Positions 43,704 through 51,713 of a stretch of 64,000 bases of DNA are shown piece after piece (the first letter of the stretch is position 1; every line of letters starts with the position of its first letter). The DNA is from Paracoccus aminovorans. Lineage in GTDB: Bacteria; Pseudomonadota; Alphaproteobacteria; Rhodobacterales; Rhodobacteraceae. A program made the translations under genes and the position numbers. The stretch spans positions 446,731 through 510,730 of the forward strand of contig NZ_KQ955210.1 of assembly GCF_001546115.1 (NCBI RefSeq), in the 5' to 3' direction. The notes under the pieces are model-generated. The model did no database searches, was not told where the DNA came from, and saw only the letters and a program-made list of their open reading frames with translations.

Positions 43704-45017
43704 TCATTTCGACACCGCGCCGGCCAGCTGCGGATCGCATCCGAGACCTTCGTCGTCATCGGCGGGATCGTCGCGGAACGGACGGTCGGGGCGGATCAGC
43801 AGCGCGCAGGCCGCGCCCACCAGCAGCAGGACCAGCGAGGCCGCGAAGGGCAGATCCCAGCGCCCGGTCAGGTCGATGATCAGCCCGAAGACGATGGGCG
43901 AGATCATCCCGGCCAGCCCGAAGCCGAAGTTCATGAAACCGCTGGCGGTGCCGGAATATTGCGGCGCGATGTCCATCGGCGTGGCCCAGATCGGCGCCAC
44001 GATCAGCTCGGCAAAGAAGAAGGCCGCGCTGAGGCTGATCGCCACCGTCACCAGGTCGGTCGAGAACATCACCGGCAGCATGCAGGCGAAGGCGCCGAGG
44101 AAGCCCAGGATGATGACGCTGATCCGCGCCAGGGCGACATTGCCGGTGCGGCGCAGGATGCCGTCGCTGAGCCAGCCGCCCGCCAGATCGCCCACCACCC
44201 CGGCCAGAAAGACGCCGGCGGCGAAGATGGCGGATTTCTTCAGGTCCAGCTCGTGCTGGTGCAGGAAATAGGACGGGATCCAGTTCAGGAACAGCCACAG
44301 CGTCCAGCCATAGCAGAAGTCGGTGATCGTCACCGGCAGCATGCGCCGCAGCAGCCGGCCCCAGGGCAGGGTCTTGCGCTCGCCCACGATCTTCTGGTCG
44401 GGCAGGGTCTCCAGTTCCTGGGGCGTGATGCCCTTGTGGCTGCGGGGATCGTCGCGGAAATACCACCACCACAGCCCCACCCACAGGAAGCTGATCAGGC
44501 CGACGATGATGAAGGCATGCCGCCAGGACAGCGCGATGACCAGAAAGGCGATCAGCGGCGGGGTCAGCGCATTGCCGAAACGGGCGAAAGCATGGGTGAT
44601 GCCCTGCGCGAAGCCGCGCTTCTCGGCCGGCATCCAGTTCGACAGCGCCCGGGTGGCGGTCGGAAAGGCCGAGCCCTCGCCCATGCCCAGAAGCACGCGC
44701 GCGATGATCAGCGAGACCGCGCCCTCGACGAAGCCGATCATCACCGTCGCGGTCGACCAGACCGTGCCGCAGATGATCAGCGTCTTGTGCGGCCCCAGCC
44801 GGTCGCCCAGGCGGCCGCCAAGGATCTGGAACAGCGCATAGGGATAGGCGAAAGCGGAAAACGCCAGCCCCAGCTCGAAATTCGTCAGGCCCAGTTCGGC
44901 CTGCATGGCGGGGGCGGCGGTGCTGATGTTGACCCGGTCGATATAGGTGACCAGATACATCAGGCAGATGACGAACAGAACCCGGTCCGTCGTCCTGAAG
45001 CGGGTAAGCCTTAGCAT
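43704..45017 (-). CDS. sauU: MFS anion carrier, probable sulfoacetate importer
   Basis: A 437-residue major facilitator of the anion:cation symporter type, 12 helices. It has YLVTYIDRVNISTAAPAMQ in helix 1, GGRLGDRLGPHKTL in loop 2-3 and RVLLGMGEGSAFPTATRALSNWMPAEKR in helix 4. SauU of Cupriavidus necator belongs to this group, and here the gene lies 156 bp behind a CoA ligase and an acylating aldehyde dehydrogenase, the same set as sauSTU. Substrate is inferred from context; hexuronate or other carboxylates are alternatives. Confidence 0.75.
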   Translation of the reverse strand: MLRLTRFRTTDRVLFVICLMYLVTYIDRVNISTAAPAMQAELGLTNFELGLAFSAFAYPYALFQILGGRLGDRLGPHKTLIICGTVWSTATVMIGFVEGAVSLIIARVLLGMGEGSAFPTATRALSNWMPAEKRGFAQGITHAFARFGNALTPPLIAFLVIALSWRHAFIIVGLISFLWVGLWWWYFRDDPRSHKGITPQELETLPDQKIVGERKTLPWGRLLRRMLPVTITDFCYGWTLWLFLNWIPSYFLHQHELDLKKSAIFAAGVFLAGVVGDLAGGWLSDGILRRTGNVALARISVIILGFLGAFACMLPVMFSTDLVTVAISLSAAFFFAELIVAPIWATPMDIAPQYSGTASGFMNFGFGLAGMISPIVFGLIIDLTGRWDLPFAASLVLLLVGAACALLIRPDRPFRDDPADDDEGLGCDPQLAGAVSK

Positions 45018-45173
45018 GTCTCCTCCCTGGATTATGCTGGATGTGTTGGCACGTCCGTTTGCGGCCCGTCGCGCGATCCCCTGTTGAAGTCCCGCCCTCC
45101 TCCGACGGGTCTTCGGGCTTCTGGCGCCGGGCCGGGCTTCTGTAAAATGGGTCTCCTTCCTGCCCTGGGGGCG

Positions 45174-46700
45174 CTATTGCGTCAGTTGCGCCAGCTTCAG
45201 GCGCTGGATCTTGCCCGAGGGGCCCTTGGGCAGTTCGGCCAGCAGGTGAATCGCCTCGGGCGACTTGAACGCCCCCAGCCGCTGCTGGCAGATCGAGATA
45301 AGCTCGGGCGGCTGCAGCGCCGAGCCGGGGCGCAGGGTGACGGCCGCCTCGACCCGCTCGCCATAGCGGGCGCATTTGCGGGCAAAGGCCGCGGCCTCGA
45401 TCACGTCGGGATGGGTATAGAGCGCCTCGTCGATCTCGCGCGGGGCGATGTTCTCGCCGCCCTTGATGATCAGCTCCTTCAGGCGGCCGGTGACGAAGAC
45501 GTAACCCTCCGCGTCCATCCGGCCCAGGTCGCCGGTGCGCAGCCAGCCGTCCGCGGTCAGCGCGGCGGCGGTCGCAACCGGGTCGCCCAGATAGCCGCGC
45601 ATGACATTGGCGCCGCGCACGGCGATCTCGCCCTCGGCTCCGGGCGGCAGCGGGCGCAGGTCGGGCGACAGGATCGCGACCTGGTTGCCCACCGCCCGGC
45701 CGGGCGAGCCGATCTTGCGCGGGCCCGGCGGCAGCGGGTTCGACAGGATCTGCGCCGCGGTCTCGGTCAGGCCCATGGTCTCGACGATGGGAATGCCGAA
45801 GCGGCGCTCGAAGCCCGACTGCACCTCGGGCGCCAGCGCCGCCGAGGCCGAGCGGCCGAAGCGCAGCCGCGCCCGGGCCTCGGGCGACGGTTCGCCCTCG
45901 CCATGCAGCAGATGCGAGATGATCGTCGGCACGACCGAGAACCAGCTGGCCCCGTGCCGTTCGCAACTGGCCCAGAACTGGCTGGCCGAGAAGCGCTCGC
46001 AGACCACCACCGAGCCGCCCGAGAGCAGCGGCGCCAGGATGGTCACGCAGAGCCCGTTGATGTGATAAATCGGCAGCACGCAGATCGCCCGGTCCTCGGG
46101 GCAGAGCTCATGCGCCAGCGCCGTGGTCCAGCCGCCGGCCAGCAGGCTGGCATGGCTGTGCAGCACGCCCTTGGGCCGGCCGGTGGTGCCCGAGGTATAC
46201 ATCAGCAGCGCGTCATGCCCGGCGCCATGCGGATGCGGCGCCGCCGGTTCGCAGCCGGCGGGCCAGCGGAAGCCGTCCCCGGCCTCGATGACCATGGGTT
46301 CGGCGGCATGGGCGGCCAGCGCGCTGTCGAGCAGCCCGCGCTGGCCGGGATCCAGCAGCAGCGCCCGGGCGCCGGAATGCGACAGCGCATAGCCGACGGC
46401 CTCGGCCCCGGCGACCAGGTTGATCATCGTGGCGCGAAAGCCGCCGTAGAGCGCGCCGAACAGGCCCAGCACCGCATTGCGACCATTGGGCATCATCAGC
46501 GCCACGCTGTCGCCGCAGGACAGGCCCAGCCCGGCCAGGTGCCCGGCGATGCGGGCGGCCTCGCCCTGCAACTCGCGCCAGGTCAGCGCGCCGCCGTCGC
46601 CGGGGAAGATGTGGCTGATGGTATCGCCCCGCTCGGCGGCGCGGATGTCGAGCCAGTCGCGGACGGTGCCTTGCGGCGGATGGTGCGGGTCCAGCCTCAT
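45174..46700 (-). CDS. sauT: AMP-forming CoA ligase, probable sulfoacetate--CoA ligase
   Basis: A 508-residue adenylate-forming enzyme. The P-loop LLMYTSGTTGRPKG, the LPIYHINGL segment, the A5 motif ETMGLTETAAQI, and the hinge WLRTGDLGRMDAEGYVFVTGRLKELIIKGGENIAPREID are complete. The catalytic Lys is in PKGPSGKIQR. It would activate sulfoacetate to sulfoacetyl-CoA. Its start overlaps the stop of the acylating dehydrogenase gene by 4 bp, so the two enzymes act in sequence. Sequence alone would allow other carboxylic acids. Confidence 0.78.
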   Translation of the reverse strand: MRLDPHHPPQGTVRDWLDIRAAERGDTISHIFPGDGGALTWRELQGEAARIAGHLAGLGLSCGDSVALMMPNGRNAVLGLFGALYGGFRATMINLVAGAEAVGYALSHSGARALLLDPGQRGLLDSALAAHAAEPMVIEAGDGFRWPAGCEPAAPHPHGAGHDALLMYTSGTTGRPKGVLHSHASLLAGGWTTALAHELCPEDRAICVLPIYHINGLCVTILAPLLSGGSVVVCERFSASQFWASCERHGASWFSVVPTIISHLLHGEGEPSPEARARLRFGRSASAALAPEVQSGFERRFGIPIVETMGLTETAAQILSNPLPPGPRKIGSPGRAVGNQVAILSPDLRPLPPGAEGEIAVRGANVMRGYLGDPVATAAALTADGWLRTGDLGRMDAEGYVFVTGRLKELIIKGGENIAPREIDEALYTHPDVIEAAAFARKCARYGERVEAAVTLRPGSALQPPELISICQQRLGAFKSPEAIHLLAELPKGPSGKIQRLKLAQLTQ

Positions 46701-48106
46701 TGCCCGACCTCCTGCCAGTAGTCGCCGAAGATCTCGTCCAGCGCCGGCTCGCGCGGCGGGATCGGCCGCACGACGCGGGTGCGCTGCATGAAGTGCCGCC
46801 AGTTCAGGTTGGCGTCGATGGAATTGCCGCCCCAGCTGCCGCAGCCCATCGACAGCGAAAAGGGCAGGCCGTTGTCGAAGGCGCCGCCGGTGGCGAAGCA
46901 ATGCGCCTGGTTGACGATGACCCGGCAGACCGGCAATTCGCGGCCCAGCCAGATCGGGCGGCCGGTGTCGCGCGAATGCAGCCCGACCGAATGGCCGGCG
47001 CCCTGATGCAGTAGGATGCGCCGCGCCAGCTCGGCCGCATGGCCGAAATCGCGGGCGCGGTAGAGCGCGGCGATGCGGCTGAGCTTTTCGCCCGACAGCG
47101 GATGGTCGGGGCCGATGCCCTCGGTCTCGACCGCGATCAGCCGGGTGCCGGGCGGCACCTTGCCGGCCAGCCCCAGCTTGTCGAGCATCACCTCGGCATC
47201 CTGGGCGATGATCTCGCGGTTCATGTGCCCGTCCTGCCAGAGCCGGGCGACGATGCCCGGCGCCTCGGACGGCGGCAGCACCGCGCCGCCCTCGGCCGCC
47301 AGCGCGGCCAGGAAGGCGTCATAGACCGCATCTACCACGATCAGCGCGTTTTCCGACGAACAGGAGGTCGCGTTGTCGAAGGTCTTCGAGGCGGCGATCC
47401 TGCCGGCCGCCGCCGCCAGGTCGGCGGTCTCGTCCACGATCACCGCGACATTGCCGGCGCCGACGCCGATGGCGGGGGTGCCGCTTTCATAGGCGCGGCG
47501 CACGTTGTCCTGGCTGCCGGTCACCACCACCAGGTCGGCGGTTTCCAGCAGGCGCTGGGTCTTGGCCTTGCTGCCCTGGCCCGGCAGCATCTGCACCAGG
47601 TCGCGATCCTCGCCGATGCGGTCGAACTCGGCATGGATGAAGCCCAGCAGCATCTCGCAGCAGGCCACGCCCTTGGGCGAGGGCGACAGCAGGATGGCAT
47701 TGCCGCATTTCAGCGCGTTGATGATGTTGTTCGCCGGCGTCGCCGCCGGGTTGGTCGAGGGCACCACCGCGCCGATCACCCCGATGGGCCGGGCGATCTC
47801 GGTGATGCCGGTTTCGGGATCGTCGGACAGAATGCCATGCGTGGCCACGCCGCGGATGTCGCGCAAAAGGCCCAGGGTCTTGCGGTGGTTCTTGACGATC
47901 TTGTCGGCGACATTGCCAAGCCCGGTGCTGCGGACCGCCAGCTCGGCCAGTTGCCGGTTGCGCTCGGGCTGCATGATGGCCCAGCCGGCGGCCAGGGCGG
48001 CGCGGTCATAGCGGCCCTGGCTGCCCCGCGCCTCGTATCCGGCCTGCGCGCTGCGCGCCCGCGCCATCGCCGCGTCGACCGAGAGAATATCGTTCGAGAT
48101 GTTCAT
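46697..48106 (-). CDS. sauS: Acylating sulfoacetaldehyde dehydrogenase (SauS-like)
   Basis: A 469-residue CoA-acylating aldehyde dehydrogenase. The nucleophile is Cys249 in DNATSCSSENA; the cofactor region reads IGAVVPSTNPAATPANNIINALK, and GVGAGNVAVIVDE follows family practice. SauS reduces sulfoacetyl-CoA to sulfoacetaldehyde. Its C-terminal region (GHSVGLHS, CGSWGGNSIDANLNWRHFMQ) is as in acylating dehydrogenases of the EutE/SauS type. Start at 48106; a LacI-type regulator is divergent, 206 bp away. Confidence 0.82.
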   Translation of the reverse strand: MNISNDILSVDAAMARARSAQAGYEARGSQGRYDRAALAAGWAIMQPERNRQLAELAVRSTGLGNVADKIVKNHRKTLGLLRDIRGVATHGILSDDPETGITEIARPIGVIGAVVPSTNPAATPANNIINALKCGNAILLSPSPKGVACCEMLLGFIHAEFDRIGEDRDLVQMLPGQGSKAKTQRLLETADLVVVTGSQDNVRRAYESGTPAIGVGAGNVAVIVDETADLAAAAGRIAASKTFDNATSCSSENALIVVDAVYDAFLAALAAEGGAVLPPSEAPGIVARLWQDGHMNREIIAQDAEVMLDKLGLAGKVPPGTRLIAVETEGIGPDHPLSGEKLSRIAALYRARDFGHAAELARRILLHQGAGHSVGLHSRDTGRPIWLGRELPVCRVIVNQAHCFATGGAFDNGLPFSLSMGCGSWGGNSIDANLNWRHFMQRTRVVRPIPPREPALDEIFGDYWQEVGQ

Positions 48107-48246
48107 ACCTGTCACTTGCTCCGGTTCCCGGCAGGCTGGCCGCCGGGAGGGTGAATGGGTCAGCGGCCCGGGAAACCGGGTCTCACCATGTCTGCAATGT
48201 TGGTCTGGCACGGCCTCCTCTTGCCGTGATCTTCGACCTTAGGCGA

Positions 48247-48272
48247 TGAAAACAGTCTTGCAAATGTTTTCA
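48247..48272. promoter_or_regulatory. Candidate LacI-family operator
   Basis: Inverted arms TGAAAACA (48247-48254) and TGTTTTCA (48265-48272) are separated by 10 bases in the AT-rich gap between sauS and the lacI-type gene. TGAAAAC/GTTTTCA arms are typical of LacI-family sites, though those are usually closer together. The site likely controls the sauSTU-like operon and the regulator itself. Confidence 0.5.
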
Positions 48273-48312
48273 TAAACTCTCATTATTGATAAAATTATAT
48301 CCGGAAAATCCG

Positions 48313-49341
48313 ATGATTAAGCCCGATATTGTTTTCGTCGCAAAGCTTGCAGGCGTTTCACCGGCCACGGTGTCGCGGGTGATGAATCACCCCGACCTGG
48401 TGCATCCGGCGACCCGCAAGAAGGTCGAGCTGGCGGTCGAGAAATCCGGCTATATCCGCAACCGCGCCGCGCAGGCCATGCATGGCAGGCGCAGCGCCAC
48501 CATCGGGCTGGTGGTGCCGACCGTCGCCAACACCATCTTCGCCGAGGTGGTGCAGGCCTTCAACGACACGGTCAGCGCGCAGGGCTTCACCCTGCTGCTG
48601 GCCTCGCATGGCTACGATCTGGACAGCGAATACCGGCTGGTCCGCAAGCTGCTGGAGCATCGCGTCGATGCGCTGGCGGTGGTCGGGCTGGACCACAGCG
48701 CCGGCACCTTCCGGCTGATCGCGGAACAGCGGGTGCCGCTGCTGGCGCTGTGGAACTACCTGGCGGATTCGGCGCTGCCCTGTGTCGGCGTCGACAATCG
48801 CGAGGCGGGGCGGCTGGCGGCCGAGCATCTGGTGGCGCTGGGGCATCGCCGCATCGGCATGGTCTTTCCCGCCACCTTCGACAACGACCGGGCGCGGGAT
48901 CGCAAGACGGCGGCGACGGCGGTGTTCCGCGCCGCCGGCATCGAATTGCAGGAGCGCTGGCAGGTCGAGGTGCCCTATAGCATCGCCCAGGCCAAGGCCG
49001 CCTGCCTGGACCTGCTGGCCGGCGAGGACCGGCCGAGCGCCTTGCTCTGCGCCAATGACGTGATCGCGCAGGGGGCGATCTATGCCGCGGCGCGGCTGGG
49101 GATCGCGGTGCCCGCCAGCCTGTCGGTGATCGGCATCGGCGATTTCGCCGGCTCGGCGCAGATGGAGCCGGCGCTGACCACGGTGCGGATCCCGGCGCAG
49201 CAGGTCGGCATCGCGGCCGGACAGGCCATCGTCACGGCGATCGGGCGCCCGGATGCCGATTTCATGATCCGCAGCCGCGTCGAACTGGAGCTGATCATGC
49301 GCGCCAGCACCGGCATCGCGGCCGAGATGATCCGGCCCTGA
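48313..49341 (+). CDS. LacI-family transcriptional regulator
   Basis: A 342-residue regulator. The helix-turn-helix (FVAKLAGVSPATVSRVMNHPDLVHPATRKKVELAVEKSGY) is followed by the hinge helix and a periplasmic-binding-like effector domain (TIGLVVPTVANTIFAEVV, GVDNREAGRLAAEHLVALGHRRIGMV). It is divergent from sauS and next to a palindromic site, so it probably senses sulfoacetate or a downstream compound. In C. necator the comparable regulator is not LacI-type, which would make this a different control unit. Confidence 0.88.
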   Translation: MIKPDIVFVAKLAGVSPATVSRVMNHPDLVHPATRKKVELAVEKSGYIRNRAAQAMHGRRSATIGLVVPTVANTIFAEVVQAFNDTVSAQGFTLLLASHGYDLDSEYRLVRKLLEHRVDALAVVGLDHSAGTFRLIAEQRVPLLALWNYLADSALPCVGVDNREAGRLAAEHLVALGHRRIGMVFPATFDNDRARDRKTAATAVFRAAGIELQERWQVEVPYSIAQAKAACLDLLAGEDRPSALLCANDVIAQGAIYAAARLGIAVPASLSVIGIGDFAGSAQMEPALTTVRIPAQQVGIAAGQAIVTAIGRPDADFMIRSRVELELIMRASTGIAAEMIRP

Positions 49342-49347
49342 CGCCCG

Positions 49348-50112
49348 TCACATCAGCTCGGCCAGTTCCTCGGCCGCCGCGCGCAGGTCGGGCAGGTATT
49401 TCAGCCCTTCGGCCAAGGTCAGCCGCTGCACCGGGGCGTGGAAGGACACCGTGGCAATCAACTGCCCGGAACGGTCCAGCACCGGCACGGCCATGGCGAT
49501 CATCCCGGGCACGAATTCCCCGGTATCGGTCGAATAACCCTGCTGCCGGATCTGGCGCAGCTCGTCGCGCAGCCGGTCCGGGTCGGTCAGCGTCTGCGCC
49601 GTATAAGCCCGCAGCTCGGCGCGTTTCAGATAGCGTTCCAGCTTGCCGTCGTCGATCTGCGACAGGGCGAGCTTCCCCGCCGCCGTGGCGTGCAGCGGCA
49701 CGCGCGAGCCGATGTGAAGCTGGATGCGCAGCGGCCAATGCGTCTCGACCCGGTCGATGTAGAGCATCGCATCGCCCTCCGGGATCGACAGGTTGCAGGT
49801 CTCGCCCAGGCGCTGGTTCAGCCGAATCAACACGTCGCGCTGCGGCAGGTCCTGGTGCCAGAAGCGGATGACGCCCTGCATCATCTGCCGCAGCTTCGGG
49901 CCCGGCTGGTAGCTGCGCCCGTCGATATGGCGGCTCAGGAAGCCCTCGGCTTCCAGATTGCCGACCAGCCGGTGGATGGTCGGCACCGGCAGGTTCAGCG
50001 AGGCATTGATCTCGGTCGCGGTCAGGGGCCGCCCCTCGCTGGCAAGAACCTCAAGAATCTGCAGATTCCGAAAGCTTGGCGGCAGGGAGGACTTGTCCTG
50101 AAGGCGCGTCAT
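49348..50112 (-). CDS. IclR-family transcriptional regulator
   Basis: A 254-residue regulator with the winged helix-turn-helix (NLQILEVLASEGRPLTATEINASLNLPVPTIHRLVGNLEAEGFLSR) and the GAF-like effector domain (HATAAGKLALSQ, GYSTDTGEFVPGMIAMAVPV). It is divergent from the MHS transporter gene, 220 bp apart, and convergent with the LacI gene. Its likely target is the operon for transporter, GMC oxidoreductase, xsc and pta. Confidence 0.9.
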   Translation of the reverse strand: MTRLQDKSSLPPSFRNLQILEVLASEGRPLTATEINASLNLPVPTIHRLVGNLEAEGFLSRHIDGRSYQPGPKLRQMMQGVIRFWHQDLPQRDVLIRLNQRLGETCNLSIPEGDAMLYIDRVETHWPLRIQLHIGSRVPLHATAAGKLALSQIDDGKLERYLKRAELRAYTAQTLTDPDRLRDELRQIRQQGYSTDTGEFVPGMIAMAVPVLDRSGQLIATVSFHAPVQRLTLAEGLKYLPDLRAAAEELAELM

Positions 50113-50195
50113 GATCGGTTCTTCCGTCGTTTCTCGGCCCGACTCTACATGGTTGCCGGCGCCGCTCCAACCGCCCGGCGCGCGGGCTGAAATTA

Positions 50196-50224
50196 CAAAA
50201 ATGAGAGTCTAGCTATCAAAAATG
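50196..50224. promoter_or_regulatory. Direct repeat upstream of the MHS-gmc-xsc operon
   Basis: CAAAAATG occurs at 50196-50203 and again at 50217-50224, a 21-bp period that places both on one helix face. TTGACA follows at 50227-50232 and may be a -35 element, but no good -10 is placed. It lies in the AT-rich gap between the IclR regulator and its divergent target, so it is a candidate binding site. Confidence 0.35.
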
Positions 50225-50332
50225 CTTTGACATGGCTCGGCAGCATGAGGCAACGTCCGCTTGCCGGCAAAAGGAGGATTTGCCGGGAACAGCTGAACAA
50301 TCGAACAACGCTGCAGCATCAGGGAGGATGTC

Positions 50333-51640
50333 ATGGCGGTCATAGCCGCTGGCGCCAACACGGTTGGCGACCGGGAAAACGACGTCAAGAAGGTCGTATT
50401 CGCAAGCCTCGTGGGATCGACCATCGAATGGTACGATTTCTTTCTTTACGGCGTCGTCGCCGGCATCGTCTTCAACAAGCTGTATTTTCCGGCGGACGAC
50501 CCGACGATTTCGGTGCTGCTGGCCTATGCCACCTTCGCGGTGGGCTTCGTGGCGCGCCCGCTGGGCGGCGTCATCTTCGGCCATTTCGGCGACCGCATCG
50601 GCCGCAAGGCCATGCTGGTCATCACGCTGCTCTTGATGGGCGGCGCGACCGTGCTGATCGGCCTGCTGCCGACCTATGACCAGATCGGCATCCTGGCGCC
50701 GATCCTGCTGTTGCTGCTGCGCGTGGCGCAGGGCATCGGCATCGGCGGCGAATGGGGCGGGGCGGTGCTGATGGCCTATGAATTCGCGCCCGAGAACAAG
50801 CGCGGCTTCTATGCCTCGATCCCGCAGATCGGCCTGTCGCTGGGGCTGTTCATGGCCTCGGGCGTGATGGCGCTCTTGACCATGATGCCCGACGAGGCCT
50901 TCATGGCCTGGGGTTGGCGCGCGGCCTTCGTCGCCTCGATCATCCTGGTCGTGCTGGGCACCTGGATCCGCAGCAACATTGGCGAAAGCCCCGAGTTCAA
51001 GAAGGCCAAGGCGGAATCGCGGGCCAAGGACCAGGGCCTGCCCTTCGTGGACATGCTGAAGCGCTATCCGGCCAATATCGTGCTGGGCATGGGCGCGCGC
51101 TATATCGACGGCGTGTTCTTCAACGTCTTCGCGGTCTTCTCGATCCTCTACCTGACGAAATACGTCGGGCTCGAGCGGACCTTCGCGTTGTGGACGGTCT
51201 GCGGCGCCGCCATCGTCATGGTGGTCTGCATCCCGTTCTTCGGCCGGCTGTCGGACCGGATCGGGCGGCCGCGCACCTATGCCATCGGCTCGCTACTGCT
51301 GGCGCTGAGCGTGTTCCCGGCCTTCGCGCTGATGTCCACCGGCGATCCGCTGCTGGTGATCCTGGGCATCGCGCTGCCCTTCGGCATCGTCTACCCGATG
51401 TGCTACGGCCCCGAGGCGGCGCTGTTCGCGGACCTCTTCGATCCCAGCGTGCGCTATACCGGCGTGTCCTTCGTCTATCAGTTCTCGGGCATCTTCGCCT
51501 CGGGGATCACGCCGATGATCGCGACGGCGCTAATGGCGGCGAACGACAACGACCCGTTCTGGCTTTGCGCCTATGTCGTTTTCGCCGCGCTGGTCTCGTT
51601 CGTCTGCGCCGTGCTGATCGGCCGGCGCGAGCGCGGCTAG
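50333..51640 (+). CDS. MHS-family MFS transporter, probable isethionate importer
   Basis: A 435-residue metabolite:H+ symporter with 12 helices. It has the MHS start VVFASLVGSTIEWYDFFLYG, loop 2-3 GHFGDRIGRKAML, and RVAQGIGIGGEWGGAVLMAYEFAPENKRGF in helix 4-5. The substrate is inferred only from context: it heads an operon with a GMC alcohol dehydrogenase and xsc, which fits isethionate (2-hydroxyethanesulfonate) uptake as by IseU. Gap to the GMC gene is 73 bp. Confidence 0.8.
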   Translation: MAVIAAGANTVGDRENDVKKVVFASLVGSTIEWYDFFLYGVVAGIVFNKLYFPADDPTISVLLAYATFAVGFVARPLGGVIFGHFGDRIGRKAMLVITLLLMGGATVLIGLLPTYDQIGILAPILLLLLRVAQGIGIGGEWGGAVLMAYEFAPENKRGFYASIPQIGLSLGLFMASGVMALLTMMPDEAFMAWGWRAAFVASIILVVLGTWIRSNIGESPEFKKAKAESRAKDQGLPFVDMLKRYPANIVLGMGARYIDGVFFNVFAVFSILYLTKYVGLERTFALWTVCGAAIVMVVCIPFFGRLSDRIGRPRTYAIGSLLLALSVFPAFALMSTGDPLLVILGIALPFGIVYPMCYGPEAALFADLFDPSVRYTGVSFVYQFSGIFASGITPMIATALMAANDNDPFWLCAYVVFAALVSFVCAVLIGRRERG

Positions 51641-51713
51641 AGCCTTGCCGGGCGGCAGCCCCGCCCGGTTTTCCTTCCCGAACCATGGGCGCGAGCCCGC
51701 AAAGGATGCCAAG

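Noticed and set aside
48313..50112. The LacI or IclR gene as a tauR-type (MocR/GntR) taurine regulator
   Set aside because: Neither has a MocR-type aminotransferase domain, and no taurine aminotransferase or dehydrogenase gene is in the window.
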